Assembly: GCF_017813355.1 (NCBI RefSeq)
Contig: NZ_JAGIYZ010000003.1
Coordinates: forward strand, 227,542 to 291,541
Direction: 5' to 3'
Source of the DNA: Roseomonas nitratireducens
GTDB lineage: Bacteria > Pseudomonadota > Alphaproteobacteria > Acetobacterales > Acetobacteraceae
DNA: 64,000 nt
The notes under the pieces are model-generated. The model was not told where the DNA came from. It was given only the letters and a program-made list of their open reading frames with translations, and did not search any database. The position numbers were made by a program, and so were the translations under genes. This document shows, piece by piece, positions 44,806-54,966 of this stretch (the stretch's first letter is position 1; every line of letters starts with the position of its first letter).

Positions 44806-46587
44806 TCACGCCGGCGCGGCGTCCACCACCTGCAGCGACGGCGTCACCTGGCCGTTCCACTGTTCCGCCCGCAGATGGCCGCACAGGTGCATCGGCACGC
44901 GGTCCTGCGCGAGCAGCGCCTGCGCCAGCGGCCCGTCCTTCGCCCGGAAGCAGATGGTCTTGAGCCGCCCGCCATCCTCGCCCTCGACGATGGCGCGGAT
45001 CGTCGCGCCCTCCTTGCCCACGCGGTCGGCCTTGACCACGCGGGCGCGCTGGATGGCGAGGATCGGCTCCTCATTGCCCGGCCCGAAGGGGGCCAGGCGC
45101 GCCACCTCCTGCGCCAGGTCGGTCTGCGCCGCGACGACGTTGATCGCGCCTTCCACCAGCAGGTCGGCGGCTGTCGGCAGCAGCGCGGCGTGGCGCAGAC
45201 GTTCCTCGAAGAAGGCGTGCACTTCCTCCGCCCGGCCGGCGCGGAAGGAGAATCCGGCGGCCATCGCGTGCCCGCCGCCCGTCTCGAGCAGCCCGGCCTG
45301 GCGCGCGGCGATCACCGCCGCGCCAAGGTCCACGCCCGGCACCGACCGCCCCGAACCCTTCGCCAGCCCGTCCGCCAGGCCCGCCACGCAGGCCGGCCGG
45401 TTGAAGCGTTCCTTCATCCGCCCCGCGACGATGCCGACGACGCCGGGATGCCAGCCTTCGCCCACCAGCAGCAGCACCGCGCGCCCGGCATCGGCCTGCG
45501 CCTCGGCCATGGCATGGGCGGCGCCGAGCACCTCGCTCTCGACCTCCTGACGCCGGCGGTTCACCGCGTCGAGCTTCTCGGCGATGGCGCGTGCCTCGAC
45601 AGGGTCCTCGCAGAGCAGCAGCCGCAGCCCGAGATCGGGCTCGGCGATGCGGCCCGAGGCGTTGATGCGCGGCCCGAGCAGGAAGCCCAGCGTGTGCGCC
45701 GTCGGCGCGTCCCGCGCGCCCGTCACGTCGAGCAGGGCCGCGATGCCCGGCCGCCCGCGCCGCGCCATCACCTTCAGCCCCTGCGCCACCAGCGCGCGGT
45801 TGAAGCCGACCAGCGGCATGACGTCGCAGACCGTCGCCAGCGCCACCAGGTCGAGCAGCGCGAGCATGTCGGGCTCGGTCCGGCGCGCGAACCATCCGGC
45901 CCGGCGCAGCGTGCGCACCGTCGCCGCGCCGGCGAGGAAGGCGACGGCGGCCGCGCAGACATTGTGCAGGCCGGATGTGCAGTCGAGCCGGTTCGGATTG
46001 ACCGCCGCCAGGATGCGCGGCGCGGGACCTTCCGCCTTGTGGTGGTCGAGCACGACGACATCCGCGCGACCTTCGGCGGCCGCCAGCGCCTCGGCCGCGG
46101 CGATCCCGCAATCGACGCACACGATCAGCGTCGCGCCGCGGTCGCACAGCCCGGCGATCGCCGGCGCGTTCGGCCCGTAGCCTTCCTTCAGCCGGTCGGG
46201 GACATAGGGCGTGACCTCGCAGCCGAGGTCGCGCAACAGGCGTGAGATCAGCGCGCCGGCGCAGGCGCCGTCCACGTCGTAGTCGCCGAAGACGGCGACA
46301 TGTTCGCCGCTGCGCACGGCGGCGGCCAGGCGGTCCGCGGCCGCCTCCATGTCCATCAGCGCGGAAGGGTCGGGCATCATCGCCCGCAGCGTCGGCTCGA
46401 GGAAGCCGGTCGCCGCCTCGATCCCGATGCCGCGCGCGGCCAGCAGCCGCCCGACCATTTCCGGCAGGCCCAGGCGCTGGGCGATGCCGAGGCCGGTGCG
46501 CGCATCCGCAGGGCGCCAGACCCAGCGCCGGCCGGTCACGCTGCGCGCGACACCAAGGACCGGCGCGGCGTCCGCAGTCCCGTCCAT
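44806..46587 (-). CDS. recJ: RecJ, single-strand-specific exonuclease
   Basis: A 593-residue DHH-family 5'-3' exonuclease. GDYDVDG at 101-107 and VVVLDHHKAEG are the metal-site motifs; ETGGGHAMAAGFSF is the DHHA1 motif; the C-terminal OB region contains LAPFGPGNEEP. Acts in recombination and mismatch repair. Follows glpX by seven bases on the same strand. Confidence 0.96.
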   Translation of the reverse strand: MDGTADAAPVLGVARSVTGRRWVWRPADARTGLGIAQRLGLPEMVGRLLAARGIGIEAATGFLEPTLRAMMPDPSALMDMEAAADRLAAAVRSGEHVAVFGDYDVDGACAGALISRLLRDLGCEVTPYVPDRLKEGYGPNAPAIAGLCDRGATLIVCVDCGIAAAEALAAAEGRADVVVLDHHKAEGPAPRILAAVNPNRLDCTSGLHNVCAAAVAFLAGAATVRTLRRAGWFARRTEPDMLALLDLVALATVCDVMPLVGFNRALVAQGLKVMARRGRPGIAALLDVTGARDAPTAHTLGFLLGPRINASGRIAEPDLGLRLLLCEDPVEARAIAEKLDAVNRRRQEVESEVLGAAHAMAEAQADAGRAVLLLVGEGWHPGVVGIVAGRMKERFNRPACVAGLADGLAKGSGRSVPGVDLGAAVIAARQAGLLETGGGHAMAAGFSFRAGRAEEVHAFFEERLRHAALLPTAADLLVEGAINVVAAQTDLAQEVARLAPFGPGNEEPILAIQRARVVKADRVGKEGATIRAIVEGEDGGRLKTICFRAKDGPLAQALLAQDRVPMHLCGHLRAEQWNGQVTPSLQVVDAAPA

Positions 46588-46594
46588 GACGGTG

Positions 46595-47605
46595 TCAGGC
46601 CACGAAGGCGGAGGGCTTGCGCGCGAAGTTGTGGTGCCCCTCGACGTAGCGCACCGTGCCGGACTTCGAGCGCATGACGATCGAATGCGTGTAGGCGCCG
46701 CCGGAGAACCGGCGCACGCCGCGCAGCATCGCCCCCGTGGTCACGCCGGTCGCCGCGAACATCACGTCGCCGCGGGCCATCTCCTCCACCGCGTAGACGC
46801 GGTTGGGGTCGGTGATGCCCATGCTGCGCGCGCGGGCGATCTGTTCTTCCGTCTCGAACATCAGGCGGCCATACATCTGGCCGCCGATGCAGCGCAGCGC
46901 GGCGGCCGCGAGCACGCCTTCCGGCGCGCCGCCCGAGCCCATGTAGATGTCGATGCCCGCTTCCGGCTGGCTGACGTTCATCACGCCCGAGACGTCGCCG
47001 TCGCCGATCAGCGTGATGCGCGCGCCGGCGGCGCGGCAGGCCTTGATCAGGTCCTTGTGGCGGTCGCGGTCGAGCGTGCAGACCATCAGGTCGCTGACCT
47101 CGACCTTCTTGGCCTTGGCGAGTTCGCGCAGGTTCTGCTCGGGGCTGGCGTCGAGGCTGACGACGCCGTCCGGCAGGCCGGGGCCGACCGCGATCTTGTC
47201 CATGTAGATGTCGGGGGCATGCAGGAAGCCGCCCTTTTCGGCCAGGGCGACGGTGGCGATGGCGTTGGGGCCGCCCTTGGCGGTGATGGAGGTGCCCTCC
47301 AGCGGATCGACGGCGATGTCGACCTCGGGCCCGCCGCCGGTGCGCGCGTAGAGGCCCACCTTCTCGCCGATGTAGAGCATCGGCGCCTCGTCCATCTCGC
47401 CCTCGCCGATCACGACGGTGCCGGTGATGGCGACGGTGTCGAAGGCCTTGCGCATGGCCTCCACCGCCGCGCCGTCGGCCGCGTTCTTGTCGCCGCGGCC
47501 GATCCAACGGGAAGCGGCCAGCGCCGCGGCTTCCGTCACGCGGACGAGTTCGAGCGCCAGGTTGCGGTCGACGACAAGCCCGTGCGGGGCGCCTGACTCG
47601 GGCAT
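46595..47605 (-). CDS. glpX: Class II fructose-1,6-bisphosphatase
   Basis: A 336-residue GlpX. VVIGEGEMDEAPMLYIGE, DIAVDPLEGTSITAKG and GDGDVSGVM carry the lithium-sensitive phosphatase metal motifs. The ATG at 47603-47605 follows AGGAGG. Essential for gluconeogenesis, or for the Calvin cycle if present. Heads the glpX-recJ unit. Confidence 0.96.
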   Translation of the reverse strand: MPESGAPHGLVVDRNLALELVRVTEAAALAASRWIGRGDKNAADGAAVEAMRKAFDTVAITGTVVIGEGEMDEAPMLYIGEKVGLYARTGGGPEVDIAVDPLEGTSITAKGGPNAIATVALAEKGGFLHAPDIYMDKIAVGPGLPDGVVSLDASPEQNLRELAKAKKVEVSDLMVCTLDRDRHKDLIKACRAAGARITLIGDGDVSGVMNVSQPEAGIDIYMGSGGAPEGVLAAAALRCIGGQMYGRLMFETEEQIARARSMGITDPNRVYAVEEMARGDVMFAATGVTTGAMLRGVRRFSGGAYTHSIVMRSKSGTVRYVEGHHNFARKPSAFVA

Positions 47606-47754
47606 GGGGTTTCCTCCTGATGATCCCGGCCAGTCTATACCAGCCAAGGGATTCGGGCAGTCCCCGCCCGGCCGCCGCTGCGGCAGGCTCCGGGCACGCC
47701 GAGTGGGAGCGGCCGTATTTCGTGCCGCGGGATCGATGGCCTTGAGAGCAGGAG

Positions 47755-47784
47755 ATCCGGCCAGCCGCGTCTGGCTGACCGGAT
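47755..47784 (-). terminator. Hairpin after hom
   Basis: ATCCGGCCAGCC (47755-47766) and GGCTGACCGGAT (47773-47784) pair over 12 positions with one mismatch, eight bases past the hom stop on the minus strand. No clear T-run. Confidence 0.4.
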
Positions 47785-47791
47785 AGCGCCC

Positions 47792-49084
47792 CTACAGCGC
47801 CTCGATCCTGATCAGCGCCGGCTTCTCCACCACCGCGTCCAGCGCCGCGATGCGCGCGAGCGCGGCGCGCACGGCGGCCTCGCTAGTCTCATGCGTGGTC
47901 AGCACGACGGGCACGGCTTCCCCCGGCGCGCGGCCGCGCTGGAGCATGGATTCGAGGCTGATCGCATGGTCGCGCAGCACGCCGGTCACGTCCGCGATCA
48001 CGCCGGGCCGGTCCACGACCATCAGGCGCAGGTAATAGGCGCCGGTGTGGCGTTCCATCGGCAGAGAGGGTTCCGGCTTCAGCGCGGCGGTCGCAGCACC
48101 CCAGACCGGCGTGAAGCGCCCGCGCGCGATGTCGATCAGGTCGGCGACCACGGCCGAGGCCGTCGGCCCCGCGCCCGCGCCGCGGCCTTCCATCATCACG
48201 CGGCCCACGAAGTCGCCTTCGGCCACCACCGCGTTGAACACGCCGTCGACCCGCGCGATGGGGGCGGAGACGGGCACCATGCAGGGATGCACGCGCGTCG
48301 AGATGCCGCCATCCTCACGCCGCGCGATGCCGAGCAGCTTGATCCGGTAGCCGAGCTCCTCGGCCAGCGCGATGTCGAGCGCGCTGACCTCCCGGATCCC
48401 CTCCACATGCACCGCGCCGAAATCGACCGGTCGCCCGAAGGCCAGCGCGGCGAGGATGGCGAGCTTGTGCGCCGCGTCGATGCCGTCGATGTCGAAGGAC
48501 GGGTCGGCTTCGGCGTAGCCGAGCTTCTGTGCCTCCGCGAGCACTTCGGAGAATTCGCGCTTCTGCTCGCGCATCGTGGTCAGGATGTAGTTGCAGGTGC
48601 CGTTCAGGATGCCGGCGACGCGGGAGATGCGGTTCGCGGCGAGGCCTTCGCGCACCGCCTTGATGGCGGGGATGCCGCCGGCGACCGCGGCCTCGAAGGC
48701 GAGTGCTACGCCCTTCGCCTCGGCCGCTTCCGCCAGGCCCGCGCCGTGCACGGCGAGCAGCGCCTTGTTGGCGGTCACCACATGCTTGCCCGCGGCGATC
48801 GCGGCTTCGACCAGCGCCTTGGCCTTGCCGTCCGAGCCGCCGATGCACTCGACCACGACTTCGACCTGCGGGTCGGCGGCGAGTGCGACGGCATCCTCGT
48901 ACCAGCGCAGGCCGGACAGCGGCACGCCGCGGTCGCGCGTGCGGTCGCGGGCGGACACGGCGGTCACCGCGATCGGGCGGCCGGCGCGCGCGGCGATGAT
49001 GTCGGCATTGGCGCGCAGCAGGTTGACCACGCCGGCGCCGACGGTGCCGAGGCCGGCGACCGCGACGGAGATGGGACGGCTCAT
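47792..49084 (-). CDS. hom: Homoserine dehydrogenase
   Basis: A 430-residue enzyme. VAVAGLGTVGAGVVNLL is the NADP motif; VEVVVECIGGSDG, VAGGIPAIKAVREGL and GYAEADPSFDIDGIDAAHKLAIL are family motifs; a C-terminal ACT domain (YYLRLMVVDRPGVIADVTG) indicates threonine feedback control. Common step to threonine and methionine. The ATG overlaps the aminotransferase stop (ATGA). Confidence 0.97.
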   Translation of the reverse strand: MSRPISVAVAGLGTVGAGVVNLLRANADIIAARAGRPIAVTAVSARDRTRDRGVPLSGLRWYEDAVALAADPQVEVVVECIGGSDGKAKALVEAAIAAGKHVVTANKALLAVHGAGLAEAAEAKGVALAFEAAVAGGIPAIKAVREGLAANRISRVAGILNGTCNYILTTMREQKREFSEVLAEAQKLGYAEADPSFDIDGIDAAHKLAILAALAFGRPVDFGAVHVEGIREVSALDIALAEELGYRIKLLGIARREDGGISTRVHPCMVPVSAPIARVDGVFNAVVAEGDFVGRVMMEGRGAGAGPTASAVVADLIDIARGRFTPVWGAATAALKPEPSLPMERHTGAYYLRLMVVDRPGVIADVTGVLRDHAISLESMLQRGRAPGEAVPVVLTTHETSEAAVRAALARIAALDAVVEKPALIRIEAL

Positions 49085-50301
49085 GCGTTCAGGGCTTCCT
49101 GCTTCTCATCCGCCGGCGCGGCATTGTCCCCCACGAGGAACGCCTTGATGCCGCGCAGCGCCTGGCGGATGCGGTGGTTGTTCTCGACGAGGGCGATGCG
49201 GACATGCTCGTCGCCATGTTCCCCGAAGCCGAGGCCCGGGGCGACCGCGACCTTCGCCTTCTCGAGCAGCAGCTTCGAGAAGCCGACCGAGCCGAGGTGG
49301 CGGAACCGCTCGGGGATCGGCGCCCAGAGGAACATCGAGGCCTCCGGCGCCGGCACGTCCCAGCCAGCGGCGCGCAGGCCCTTCACCAGGACCTCGCGGC
49401 GGTCCTTGTAGAGCACCCGCATCTCCTCGATGCAGTCCTGCGGCCCGTTCAGCGCGGCGGTGGCGGCGACCTGGATCGGCGTGAAGGCGCCGTAGTCGAG
49501 GTAGGACTTCACCCGCGCGAGAGCCGCGATCAGCCGCGGGTTGCCCGCCGCGAAGCCCATCCGCCAGCCCGGCATGTTGTAGGTCTTGGACATCGAGGTG
49601 AATTCCACCGTGATGTCCTTCGCCCCCGGCACCTCGAGCACGGAGGGCGGCGGGACGTCGCCGAAATACAGCTCCGCATAGGCGAGGTCCGAGAGGATGA
49701 AGAGATCATGCTTGCGGCAGAGCGCGACGAGTTCCCGGTAGAACTCGATGGGCGCGACGAGCGCGGTCGGGTTCGATGGGAAGTTGACGATCACCGCCGT
49801 CGGCTTCGGCACGGAATGGCGCACCGCCCGGTCGATCGCCGCCAGCATGGAATCGTCCGGCGTGTAGGGAATGGAGCGGACCGAGGCGCCGGCGATGATG
49901 AAGCCGAACTGGTGGATCGGATAGGACGGGTTCGGCACCAGGATGGTGTCGCCCGGGCTCGCGATCGCCTGGGCGAGGTTGGCGAGGCCTTCCTTCGAGC
50001 CGAGCGTCGCCACCACCTCCGTCTCCGGGTCCAGCTTCACGCCGAAGCGGCGGGCGTAGTAGCCGGCCAGCGCGCGGCGCAGCCCGGGGATGCCCTTGGA
50101 CTGGGAATAGCGGTGGGTGCGCGGGTCCTGCACGGCCTCGATCAGCTTGGCCACGATGTGCGGCGGGGTCGGGCTGTCGGGGTTGCCCATGCCGAGGTCG
50201 ACGATGTCCTCCGCCGCGCCGCGCGCCTTCGCCTTGGCCGCGTTCACCTCGGCGAACACGTAGGGCGGCAGGCGGCGGATGCGGTGAAAATCCTCGGTCA
50301 T
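49081..50301 (-). CDS. Class I/II aminotransferase (AlaC-like)
   Basis: A 406-residue fold-type I PLP enzyme. DLGMGNPDSPTPPHIV, NFPSNPTALVAP and the PLP Lys in SMSKTYNMPGWRMGFA are clear. It groups with AlaC/LL-diaminopimelate-aminotransferase-like proteins that commonly precede hom in alphaproteobacteria. Probably transaminates alanine, aspartate or methionine-pathway keto acids. Coupled to hom. Confidence 0.9.
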   Translation of the reverse strand: MTEDFHRIRRLPPYVFAEVNAAKAKARGAAEDIVDLGMGNPDSPTPPHIVAKLIEAVQDPRTHRYSQSKGIPGLRRALAGYYARRFGVKLDPETEVVATLGSKEGLANLAQAIASPGDTILVPNPSYPIHQFGFIIAGASVRSIPYTPDDSMLAAIDRAVRHSVPKPTAVIVNFPSNPTALVAPIEFYRELVALCRKHDLFILSDLAYAELYFGDVPPPSVLEVPGAKDITVEFTSMSKTYNMPGWRMGFAAGNPRLIAALARVKSYLDYGAFTPIQVAATAALNGPQDCIEEMRVLYKDRREVLVKGLRAAGWDVPAPEASMFLWAPIPERFRHLGSVGFSKLLLEKAKVAVAPGLGFGEHGDEHVRIALVENNHRIRQALRGIKAFLVGDNAAPADEKQEALNA

Positions 50302-50368
50302 GGCGAAGGTCCGTGGTGGAAGGGGCGCGACCTATAGAGCAAGGTCCGCCCCCTGTGTATCGCCGCGT

Positions 50369-51025
50369 TCAGCGTGTGCGAGGCGCCAGCAGATCCGGGC
50401 TCGGCGGCGGTGGCGGCCCGGAGCCTGGGGCCAGAAGTTCGGCCGGCGGCGGGGGCGGCGGCGCCGTGCCGATGTCGGGCAGGGCAGGGGCGGGCGCCGG
50501 GGCGGCCGCCGGCTGGGGCGGGCGTGGCGTCCCCGGCCCGGGGGCCGGAAGCGCGGCCGGTGCGGGGCGCGGCAGGACGGGCGCTTCCTCCCACGGCACG
50601 CGGGGGGCGGCAGCCAGCGGCGGCGGCCCGGGCGGGGCCATGGGCATGCTGCCATCGCCGCGCGTCCGGGCCGGGCGCATGGGTTCGGGGCGCATCTCCG
50701 GGTCCAGCGGGTTGCGGCTGCGCTGGCGTTCCTCGGCCAGGGCGGCCGTCAGGGCGTTGCGCACCGCCGGGTCGGCGACAGCCGGGCGCGGCGGGATCGT
50801 CCCCAGGTTGGGAAAGGGCGCATCGGCGCCGGGCGGCCTTTCCCGGCCCTCATTCGCCGGGCCGAATATGCGGGAAAACAGCGGGCCGATCGACTCCGGC
50901 CCCTGGCCGCCGGTGCATCCACCCAGCAGCAGAAGCGCCGCCGCGGCGGCGGCGCGTGCTTGATCGGCCCGGCCCCGGCCCCTACCGTGGCTTTCGCCGG
51001 CCAGGCGGCCCACCCGAACGGTCAT
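50369..51025 (-). CDS. Proline-rich lipoprotein
   Basis: A 218-residue predicted lipoprotein with lipobox LLGGC after an Ala-rich hydrophobic stretch. The mature part is dominated by Pro/Ala (PAPAPALPDIG, PPPPPPAELLAPG), suggesting an extended periplasmic spacer. The ATG at 51023-51025 is one of several in-frame starts. Divergent from phaC. Unknown function; low complexity makes the gene call less certain. Confidence 0.55.
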   Translation of the reverse strand: MTVRVGRLAGESHGRGRGRADQARAAAAAALLLLGGCTGGQGPESIGPLFSRIFGPANEGRERPPGADAPFPNLGTIPPRPAVADPAVRNALTAALAEERQRSRNPLDPEMRPEPMRPARTRGDGSMPMAPPGPPPLAAAPRVPWEEAPVLPRPAPAALPAPGPGTPRPPQPAAAPAPAPALPDIGTAPPPPPPAELLAPGSGPPPPPSPDLLAPRTR

Positions 51026-51114
51026 CGCGCTGCATCCCGCATGGGTGGCAGGCGTAACCGGAATCGGTCGGCCCGCGAAGGCTTGGGCATATCGATTCGA
51101 ATCCGGAACGCCAG

Positions 51115-52917
51115 ATGGCCGAAAACAACGACAGAACACCGACCGCCTTCCGGCTTCCCGATCCCGCCCTGGTCAGTCGGACCATGGCGGATGTCGCCGA
51201 GCGCGGTCAGCGAATCGTGTCGGACTTCCTCAAGCGCCAGGCCGGCTCCCCCGCCGACCCGGATCCGCTGAAGATCGGCAACGCCTTCCTCGAGATGACG
51301 ACGCGGCTGATGGCAAACCCCGCGCGGCTGGTGCAGGCGCAGCTCGGCTTCTGGCACGACTACCTGACGCTCTGGCAGAACACGGCGCGTCGCATGATGG
51401 GCGACGATCCCTCGCCCGTGATCGCCGAGGACCAGAAGGACCGGCGCTTCAAGGACGAGGCCTGGCGGGACCATGAGGTCTTCGACTTCATCCGCCAGTC
51501 CTACCTGCTGTCCGCCCGCTATTTCCGCCACGTCGTCGAGGGGACCGAGGGGCTCGAGCCCAAGACGGCGCAGAAGGTCGATTTCTACACCCGCCAGTTC
51601 GTCGATGCGATGAGCCCGACGAACTTCCTGATGACGAACCCCGAGGTGCTGCGGCGGACCGCCGAGACGGGCGGCGAGAACCTGCTGCGCGGCTTGTCCA
51701 ACCTGCTGGGCGACCTCGAGCGCGGCCGCGGCCAGCTCAAGATCCGCATGACGGATGACACCAAGTTCAAGGTGGGTGAGAACATCGCCGTCACGCCAGG
51801 CAAGGTCGTCTTCCAGAACGACCTGATGCAGCTGATCCAGTACGCGCCGACGACGGAGAAGGTGCTCAAGCGCCCGCTACTGATCATCCCGCCCTGGATC
51901 AACAAGTTCTACATCCTGGACCTGCGGCCGAAGAACTCGTTCATCCGTTGGGCGGTCGAACAGGGGCACACGGTGTTCGTCGTCTCCTGGGTCAATCCGG
52001 ACTCGAAGCTCGCCGAGAAGGGCTTCGAGGACTACATGCGCGAAGGACCCTACGCCGCGCTCGACGCCATGGAGCAGGCGACGGGGGAGAAGGGTGCCAA
52101 CGTCATCGGCTACTGCCTGGGCGGCACGCTGCTCGCCTCCACCCTCGCGCACATGGCCGCGAAGAAGGACACGCGGGTGAAGTCCGCGACCTTCTTCACG
52201 ACCATGGTGGATTTCGAGGAAGCGGGCGAACTCGGCGTCTTCATCGACGAGGAGCAGCTCGCCGCGCTTGAGGAGAAGATGCACAAGCGCGGCTTCCTCG
52301 AGGGCCAGGAGATGGCCACCACCTTCAACATGCTGCGCGCGAACGATCTGATCTGGTCCTTCGTGGTGAACAACTACCTGATGGGCCAGGAGCCCTTCCC
52401 CTTCGACCTGCTGTACTGGAACGACGATTCCACGCGGATGCCGGCGAAGATGCACAGCTTCTACCTCCGCCGCATGTACCAGCAGAACGACCTGGTGAAG
52501 CCCGGCGGCGTCGAGCTCGACGGGGTGAAGCTGGACCTGCGGAAGATCAAGGTGCCGGCCTATATCCTCTCGACGCGGGAGGACCACATCGCGCCCTGGA
52601 TCTCCACCTATCGCGCGACGCAGATCTACAAGGGGCCGATCCGCTTCGTTCTCGCCGCCTCGGGACATATCGCGGGCGTCGCCAACCCGCCGGATGCGGG
52701 CAAGTACAGCCACTGGATCAACGAGGAATTGCCGCCCGAGGCCGAGGCCTGGTTCAAGGGCGCGACCGAGCTCGCCGGGTCCTGGTGGCCGGACTGGCAT
52801 CGCTGGGTGTCGGGCCTCGACAAGGCGATGGTGCCGGCGCGAATCCCGGGCGAGGGCGGCCTGCCCGCCATCGAGGACGCGCCCGGGTCCTACGTGAAGG
52901 TCATGGCGACGGATTGA
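51115..52917 (+). CDS. phaC: Class I polyhydroxyalkanoate synthase
   Basis: A 600-residue PHA synthase. The lipase-like box GYCLGG holds the catalytic Cys334. STREDHIAPW gives the Asp and ASGHIAGVANPP the His. PPWINKFYILDLRPKNSFIRW is a class I signature. Polymerises 3-hydroxyacyl-CoA into carbon-storage granules. No phaAB beside it; an SDR follows 40 bases later. Confidence 0.97.
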   Translation: MAENNDRTPTAFRLPDPALVSRTMADVAERGQRIVSDFLKRQAGSPADPDPLKIGNAFLEMTTRLMANPARLVQAQLGFWHDYLTLWQNTARRMMGDDPSPVIAEDQKDRRFKDEAWRDHEVFDFIRQSYLLSARYFRHVVEGTEGLEPKTAQKVDFYTRQFVDAMSPTNFLMTNPEVLRRTAETGGENLLRGLSNLLGDLERGRGQLKIRMTDDTKFKVGENIAVTPGKVVFQNDLMQLIQYAPTTEKVLKRPLLIIPPWINKFYILDLRPKNSFIRWAVEQGHTVFVVSWVNPDSKLAEKGFEDYMREGPYAALDAMEQATGEKGANVIGYCLGGTLLASTLAHMAAKKDTRVKSATFFTTMVDFEEAGELGVFIDEEQLAALEEKMHKRGFLEGQEMATTFNMLRANDLIWSFVVNNYLMGQEPFPFDLLYWNDDSTRMPAKMHSFYLRRMYQQNDLVKPGGVELDGVKLDLRKIKVPAYILSTREDHIAPWISTYRATQIYKGPIRFVLAASGHIAGVANPPDAGKYSHWINEELPPEAEAWFKGATELAGSWWPDWHRWVSGLDKAMVPARIPGEGGLPAIEDAPGSYVKVMATD

Positions 52918-52957
52918 GGCCGCGCCGCCCGCCAGCCCCCCGACGCCGGAGCAGACC

Positions 52958-53749
52958 ATGACGACTTCCTTCCCCACGCGCGTCGCGCTCGTCACCGGCG
53001 CGGGGCGCGGCATCGGCCTCGCCGCCGCGCGCCGCTTCATCGCCGAGGGCTGGCGCGTCGCCATGCTCGACATCGACGCGGCGCTGCTGGATGGGGCGAT
53101 CGCGGCCATCGCCAGGCCAGAGGCGACGCTCGCCATCGCCGCCGATGTCGCCGACCCGGCGAGCGGCCCGTCCGCCATGGCGGCGGTGCGGGACCGCTTC
53201 GGCCGGCTCGACGCGCTGGTCAACAATGCCGGCACCGCGGTGTTCAAGCCGATCCTCGAGACGACGGCCGAGGAATGGAACCGGGTGCTGGCGGTGAACC
53301 TGACCGGCCCCTTCCTGATGACCCAGGCGGCCGCACCCCTGATGGCCGAGACGGGGGGCGGCGCGGTGGTGAACATCACCTCCATCTCCGGCCTGCGCGC
53401 CTCCACGCTTCGCGTCGCCTACGGCACCAGCAAGGCGGGGCTCGCGCACCTGACCAAGCAGCAGGCGGTCGAGCTCGCGGCGCTGGGCATCCGCGTGAAC
53501 GCCGTGGCGCCCGGCCCGGTCGACACGGCCATGGCCAAGGCCGTGCACACGCCCGAGATCCGGCGCGACTACCACGACACCATCCCGCTGAACCGCTACG
53601 GGCTCGAGGAAGAACTCGCCGAGGCGATCTTCTTCCTGTGCAGCGAGCGCGCCTCCTACCTCACCGGCCAGGTCATCGCGGTGGATGGCGGCTTCGACGC
53701 GACGGGGATCGGCCTGCCGACGCTGCGGGCCGAGCGCCGCAACCTCTAG
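52958..53749 (+). CDS. Short-chain dehydrogenase/reductase
   Basis: A 263-residue classical SDR. VALVTGAGRGIGLAAA is the cofactor motif, NNAG at the strand end, and the catalytic Ser, Tyr and Lys are in ITSISG and AYGTSKAG. GPVDTAMAKA and YLTGQVIAVDGGF close the family pattern. Downstream of phaC but not clearly an acetoacetyl-CoA reductase. Its stop overlaps the convergent M20 stop by three bases. Confidence 0.9.
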   Translation: MTTSFPTRVALVTGAGRGIGLAAARRFIAEGWRVAMLDIDAALLDGAIAAIARPEATLAIAADVADPASGPSAMAAVRDRFGRLDALVNNAGTAVFKPILETTAEEWNRVLAVNLTGPFLMTQAAAPLMAETGGGAVVNITSISGLRASTLRVAYGTSKAGLAHLTKQQAVELAALGIRVNAVAPGPVDTAMAKAVHTPEIRRDYHDTIPLNRYGLEEELAEAIFFLCSERASYLTGQVIAVDGGFDATGIGLPTLRAERRNL

Positions 53750-54966
53750 GAAATCCCCTCCATCCCGGCCAGCGCCAGGATGGCGGCGAGGCTCGTGCGC
53801 ATCCCCCGCAGCGCCTCGGCGGGTTCCACATCGAGCCATTCGTCGAGCGAATGCGCCCGCCCGCCGCGCCCGCCCGCGCCGATCTTGAGCGCGGGGATGC
53901 CAAGGCTCATCGGCACGTTCGCGTCGGTGGAGGAGAATTCGAAGCGCGGCGCGTAGCCTTCGGCGGCGACCGCGGCCGCGGCGATGTCGCGGATCGGCGC
54001 GCCGGCCGGCGTCTCCCCCGCCGGGCGGTCGCCCACGCGCGTGATCTCGGCGGCGACGGTGCCCGCCGCGGTCGATCGCGCCGCGTTCTCGGCCGCGACG
54101 GCTTCCTCGACGATGGCGAGGAAGCGCGCATCCAGCCGCGCGAGCTCCGCCGCGGAGGCCGAGCGCAGGTCCACCTCCATCGTCACCGCATTGGCGATGG
54201 CGTTGATCGAGGTGCCGCCCGAGACGATGCTGACGCAATGCGTGGTCGGCGGCGCCTTGGGCACCTCCACCGCGGCGAGCGCGCGCGCCGCCTCCGCCAT
54301 CGCGTACATCGGGTTGACGATGCCGAAGGCGGCGTAGGAATGCCCGCCCGGGCCGCGGAAGGTCACGCGGTAGCGGCGGGACCCGACGCCGCCGGCGACG
54401 ATGCGGTCCACCTCGGGGCTGTCCACGGTCAGGAAGGCGCGGATGCGCTCCCGGTGCCGGCCCTTCTCGAACAGATGCCGCACGCCGCGCAGGTCGCCCA
54501 GCCCTTCCTCCCCCACGTCGCCGACGAACAGGATGTCCTGCCGCGTGCGGATGCCGGCCGCGTCCAGCGCGCGGATGAAGCCGAGATTGACCGCGAGCGA
54601 CCAGGTGTCGTCGCTGATGCCCGGCGCCATCAGCCGCGTTCCCTCGCGCCGCACGCGCACATCGGTGCCGGCGGGAAAGACCGTGTCGAGGTGGGCCGCG
54701 ACGACCAGCATCTCGCCATTGCCGAAGCCGCGGCGGATGCCCATGACGTTGCCGATCTCGTCCTGCTCCACCTCCTCGAGCCCATGGGCGCGGAGCATGT
54801 CCAGATAGGCCGCGGCGCGCTTTTCTTCCCCGAAGGGCGGGGCGGGGATCTCGGTCAGCGTGACCAGGTCGTCGACGATGCGCGCATGCTCGGCGGCCAG
54901 CGTCGCGCTGGCCTTGGCGAAGCGCGCATCGGCGCGGATGGCGGCGATGGTGTCGGCGGCGGTCAT
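53746..54966 (-). CDS. M20-family metallopeptidase
   Basis: A 406-residue dimetal peptidase. VVAAHLDTVFPAG, APGISDDTWSL and VGEEGLGDLRG carry the metal and catalytic residues; GPGGHSYAAFG is in the dimerisation lid; STDANVPMSLG is the last ligand region. Related to tripeptidase/carboxypeptidase G2-like enzymes. The ATG at 54964-54966 overlaps the upstream stop (ATGA). Third gene of a coupled operon. Confidence 0.9.
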   Translation of the reverse strand: MTAADTIAAIRADARFAKASATLAAEHARIVDDLVTLTEIPAPPFGEEKRAAAYLDMLRAHGLEEVEQDEIGNVMGIRRGFGNGEMLVVAAHLDTVFPAGTDVRVRREGTRLMAPGISDDTWSLAVNLGFIRALDAAGIRTRQDILFVGDVGEEGLGDLRGVRHLFEKGRHRERIRAFLTVDSPEVDRIVAGGVGSRRYRVTFRGPGGHSYAAFGIVNPMYAMAEAARALAAVEVPKAPPTTHCVSIVSGGTSINAIANAVTMEVDLRSASAAELARLDARFLAIVEEAVAAENAARSTAAGTVAAEITRVGDRPAGETPAGAPIRDIAAAAVAAEGYAPRFEFSSTDANVPMSLGIPALKIGAGGRGGRAHSLDEWLDVEPAEALRGMRTSLAAILALAGMEGIS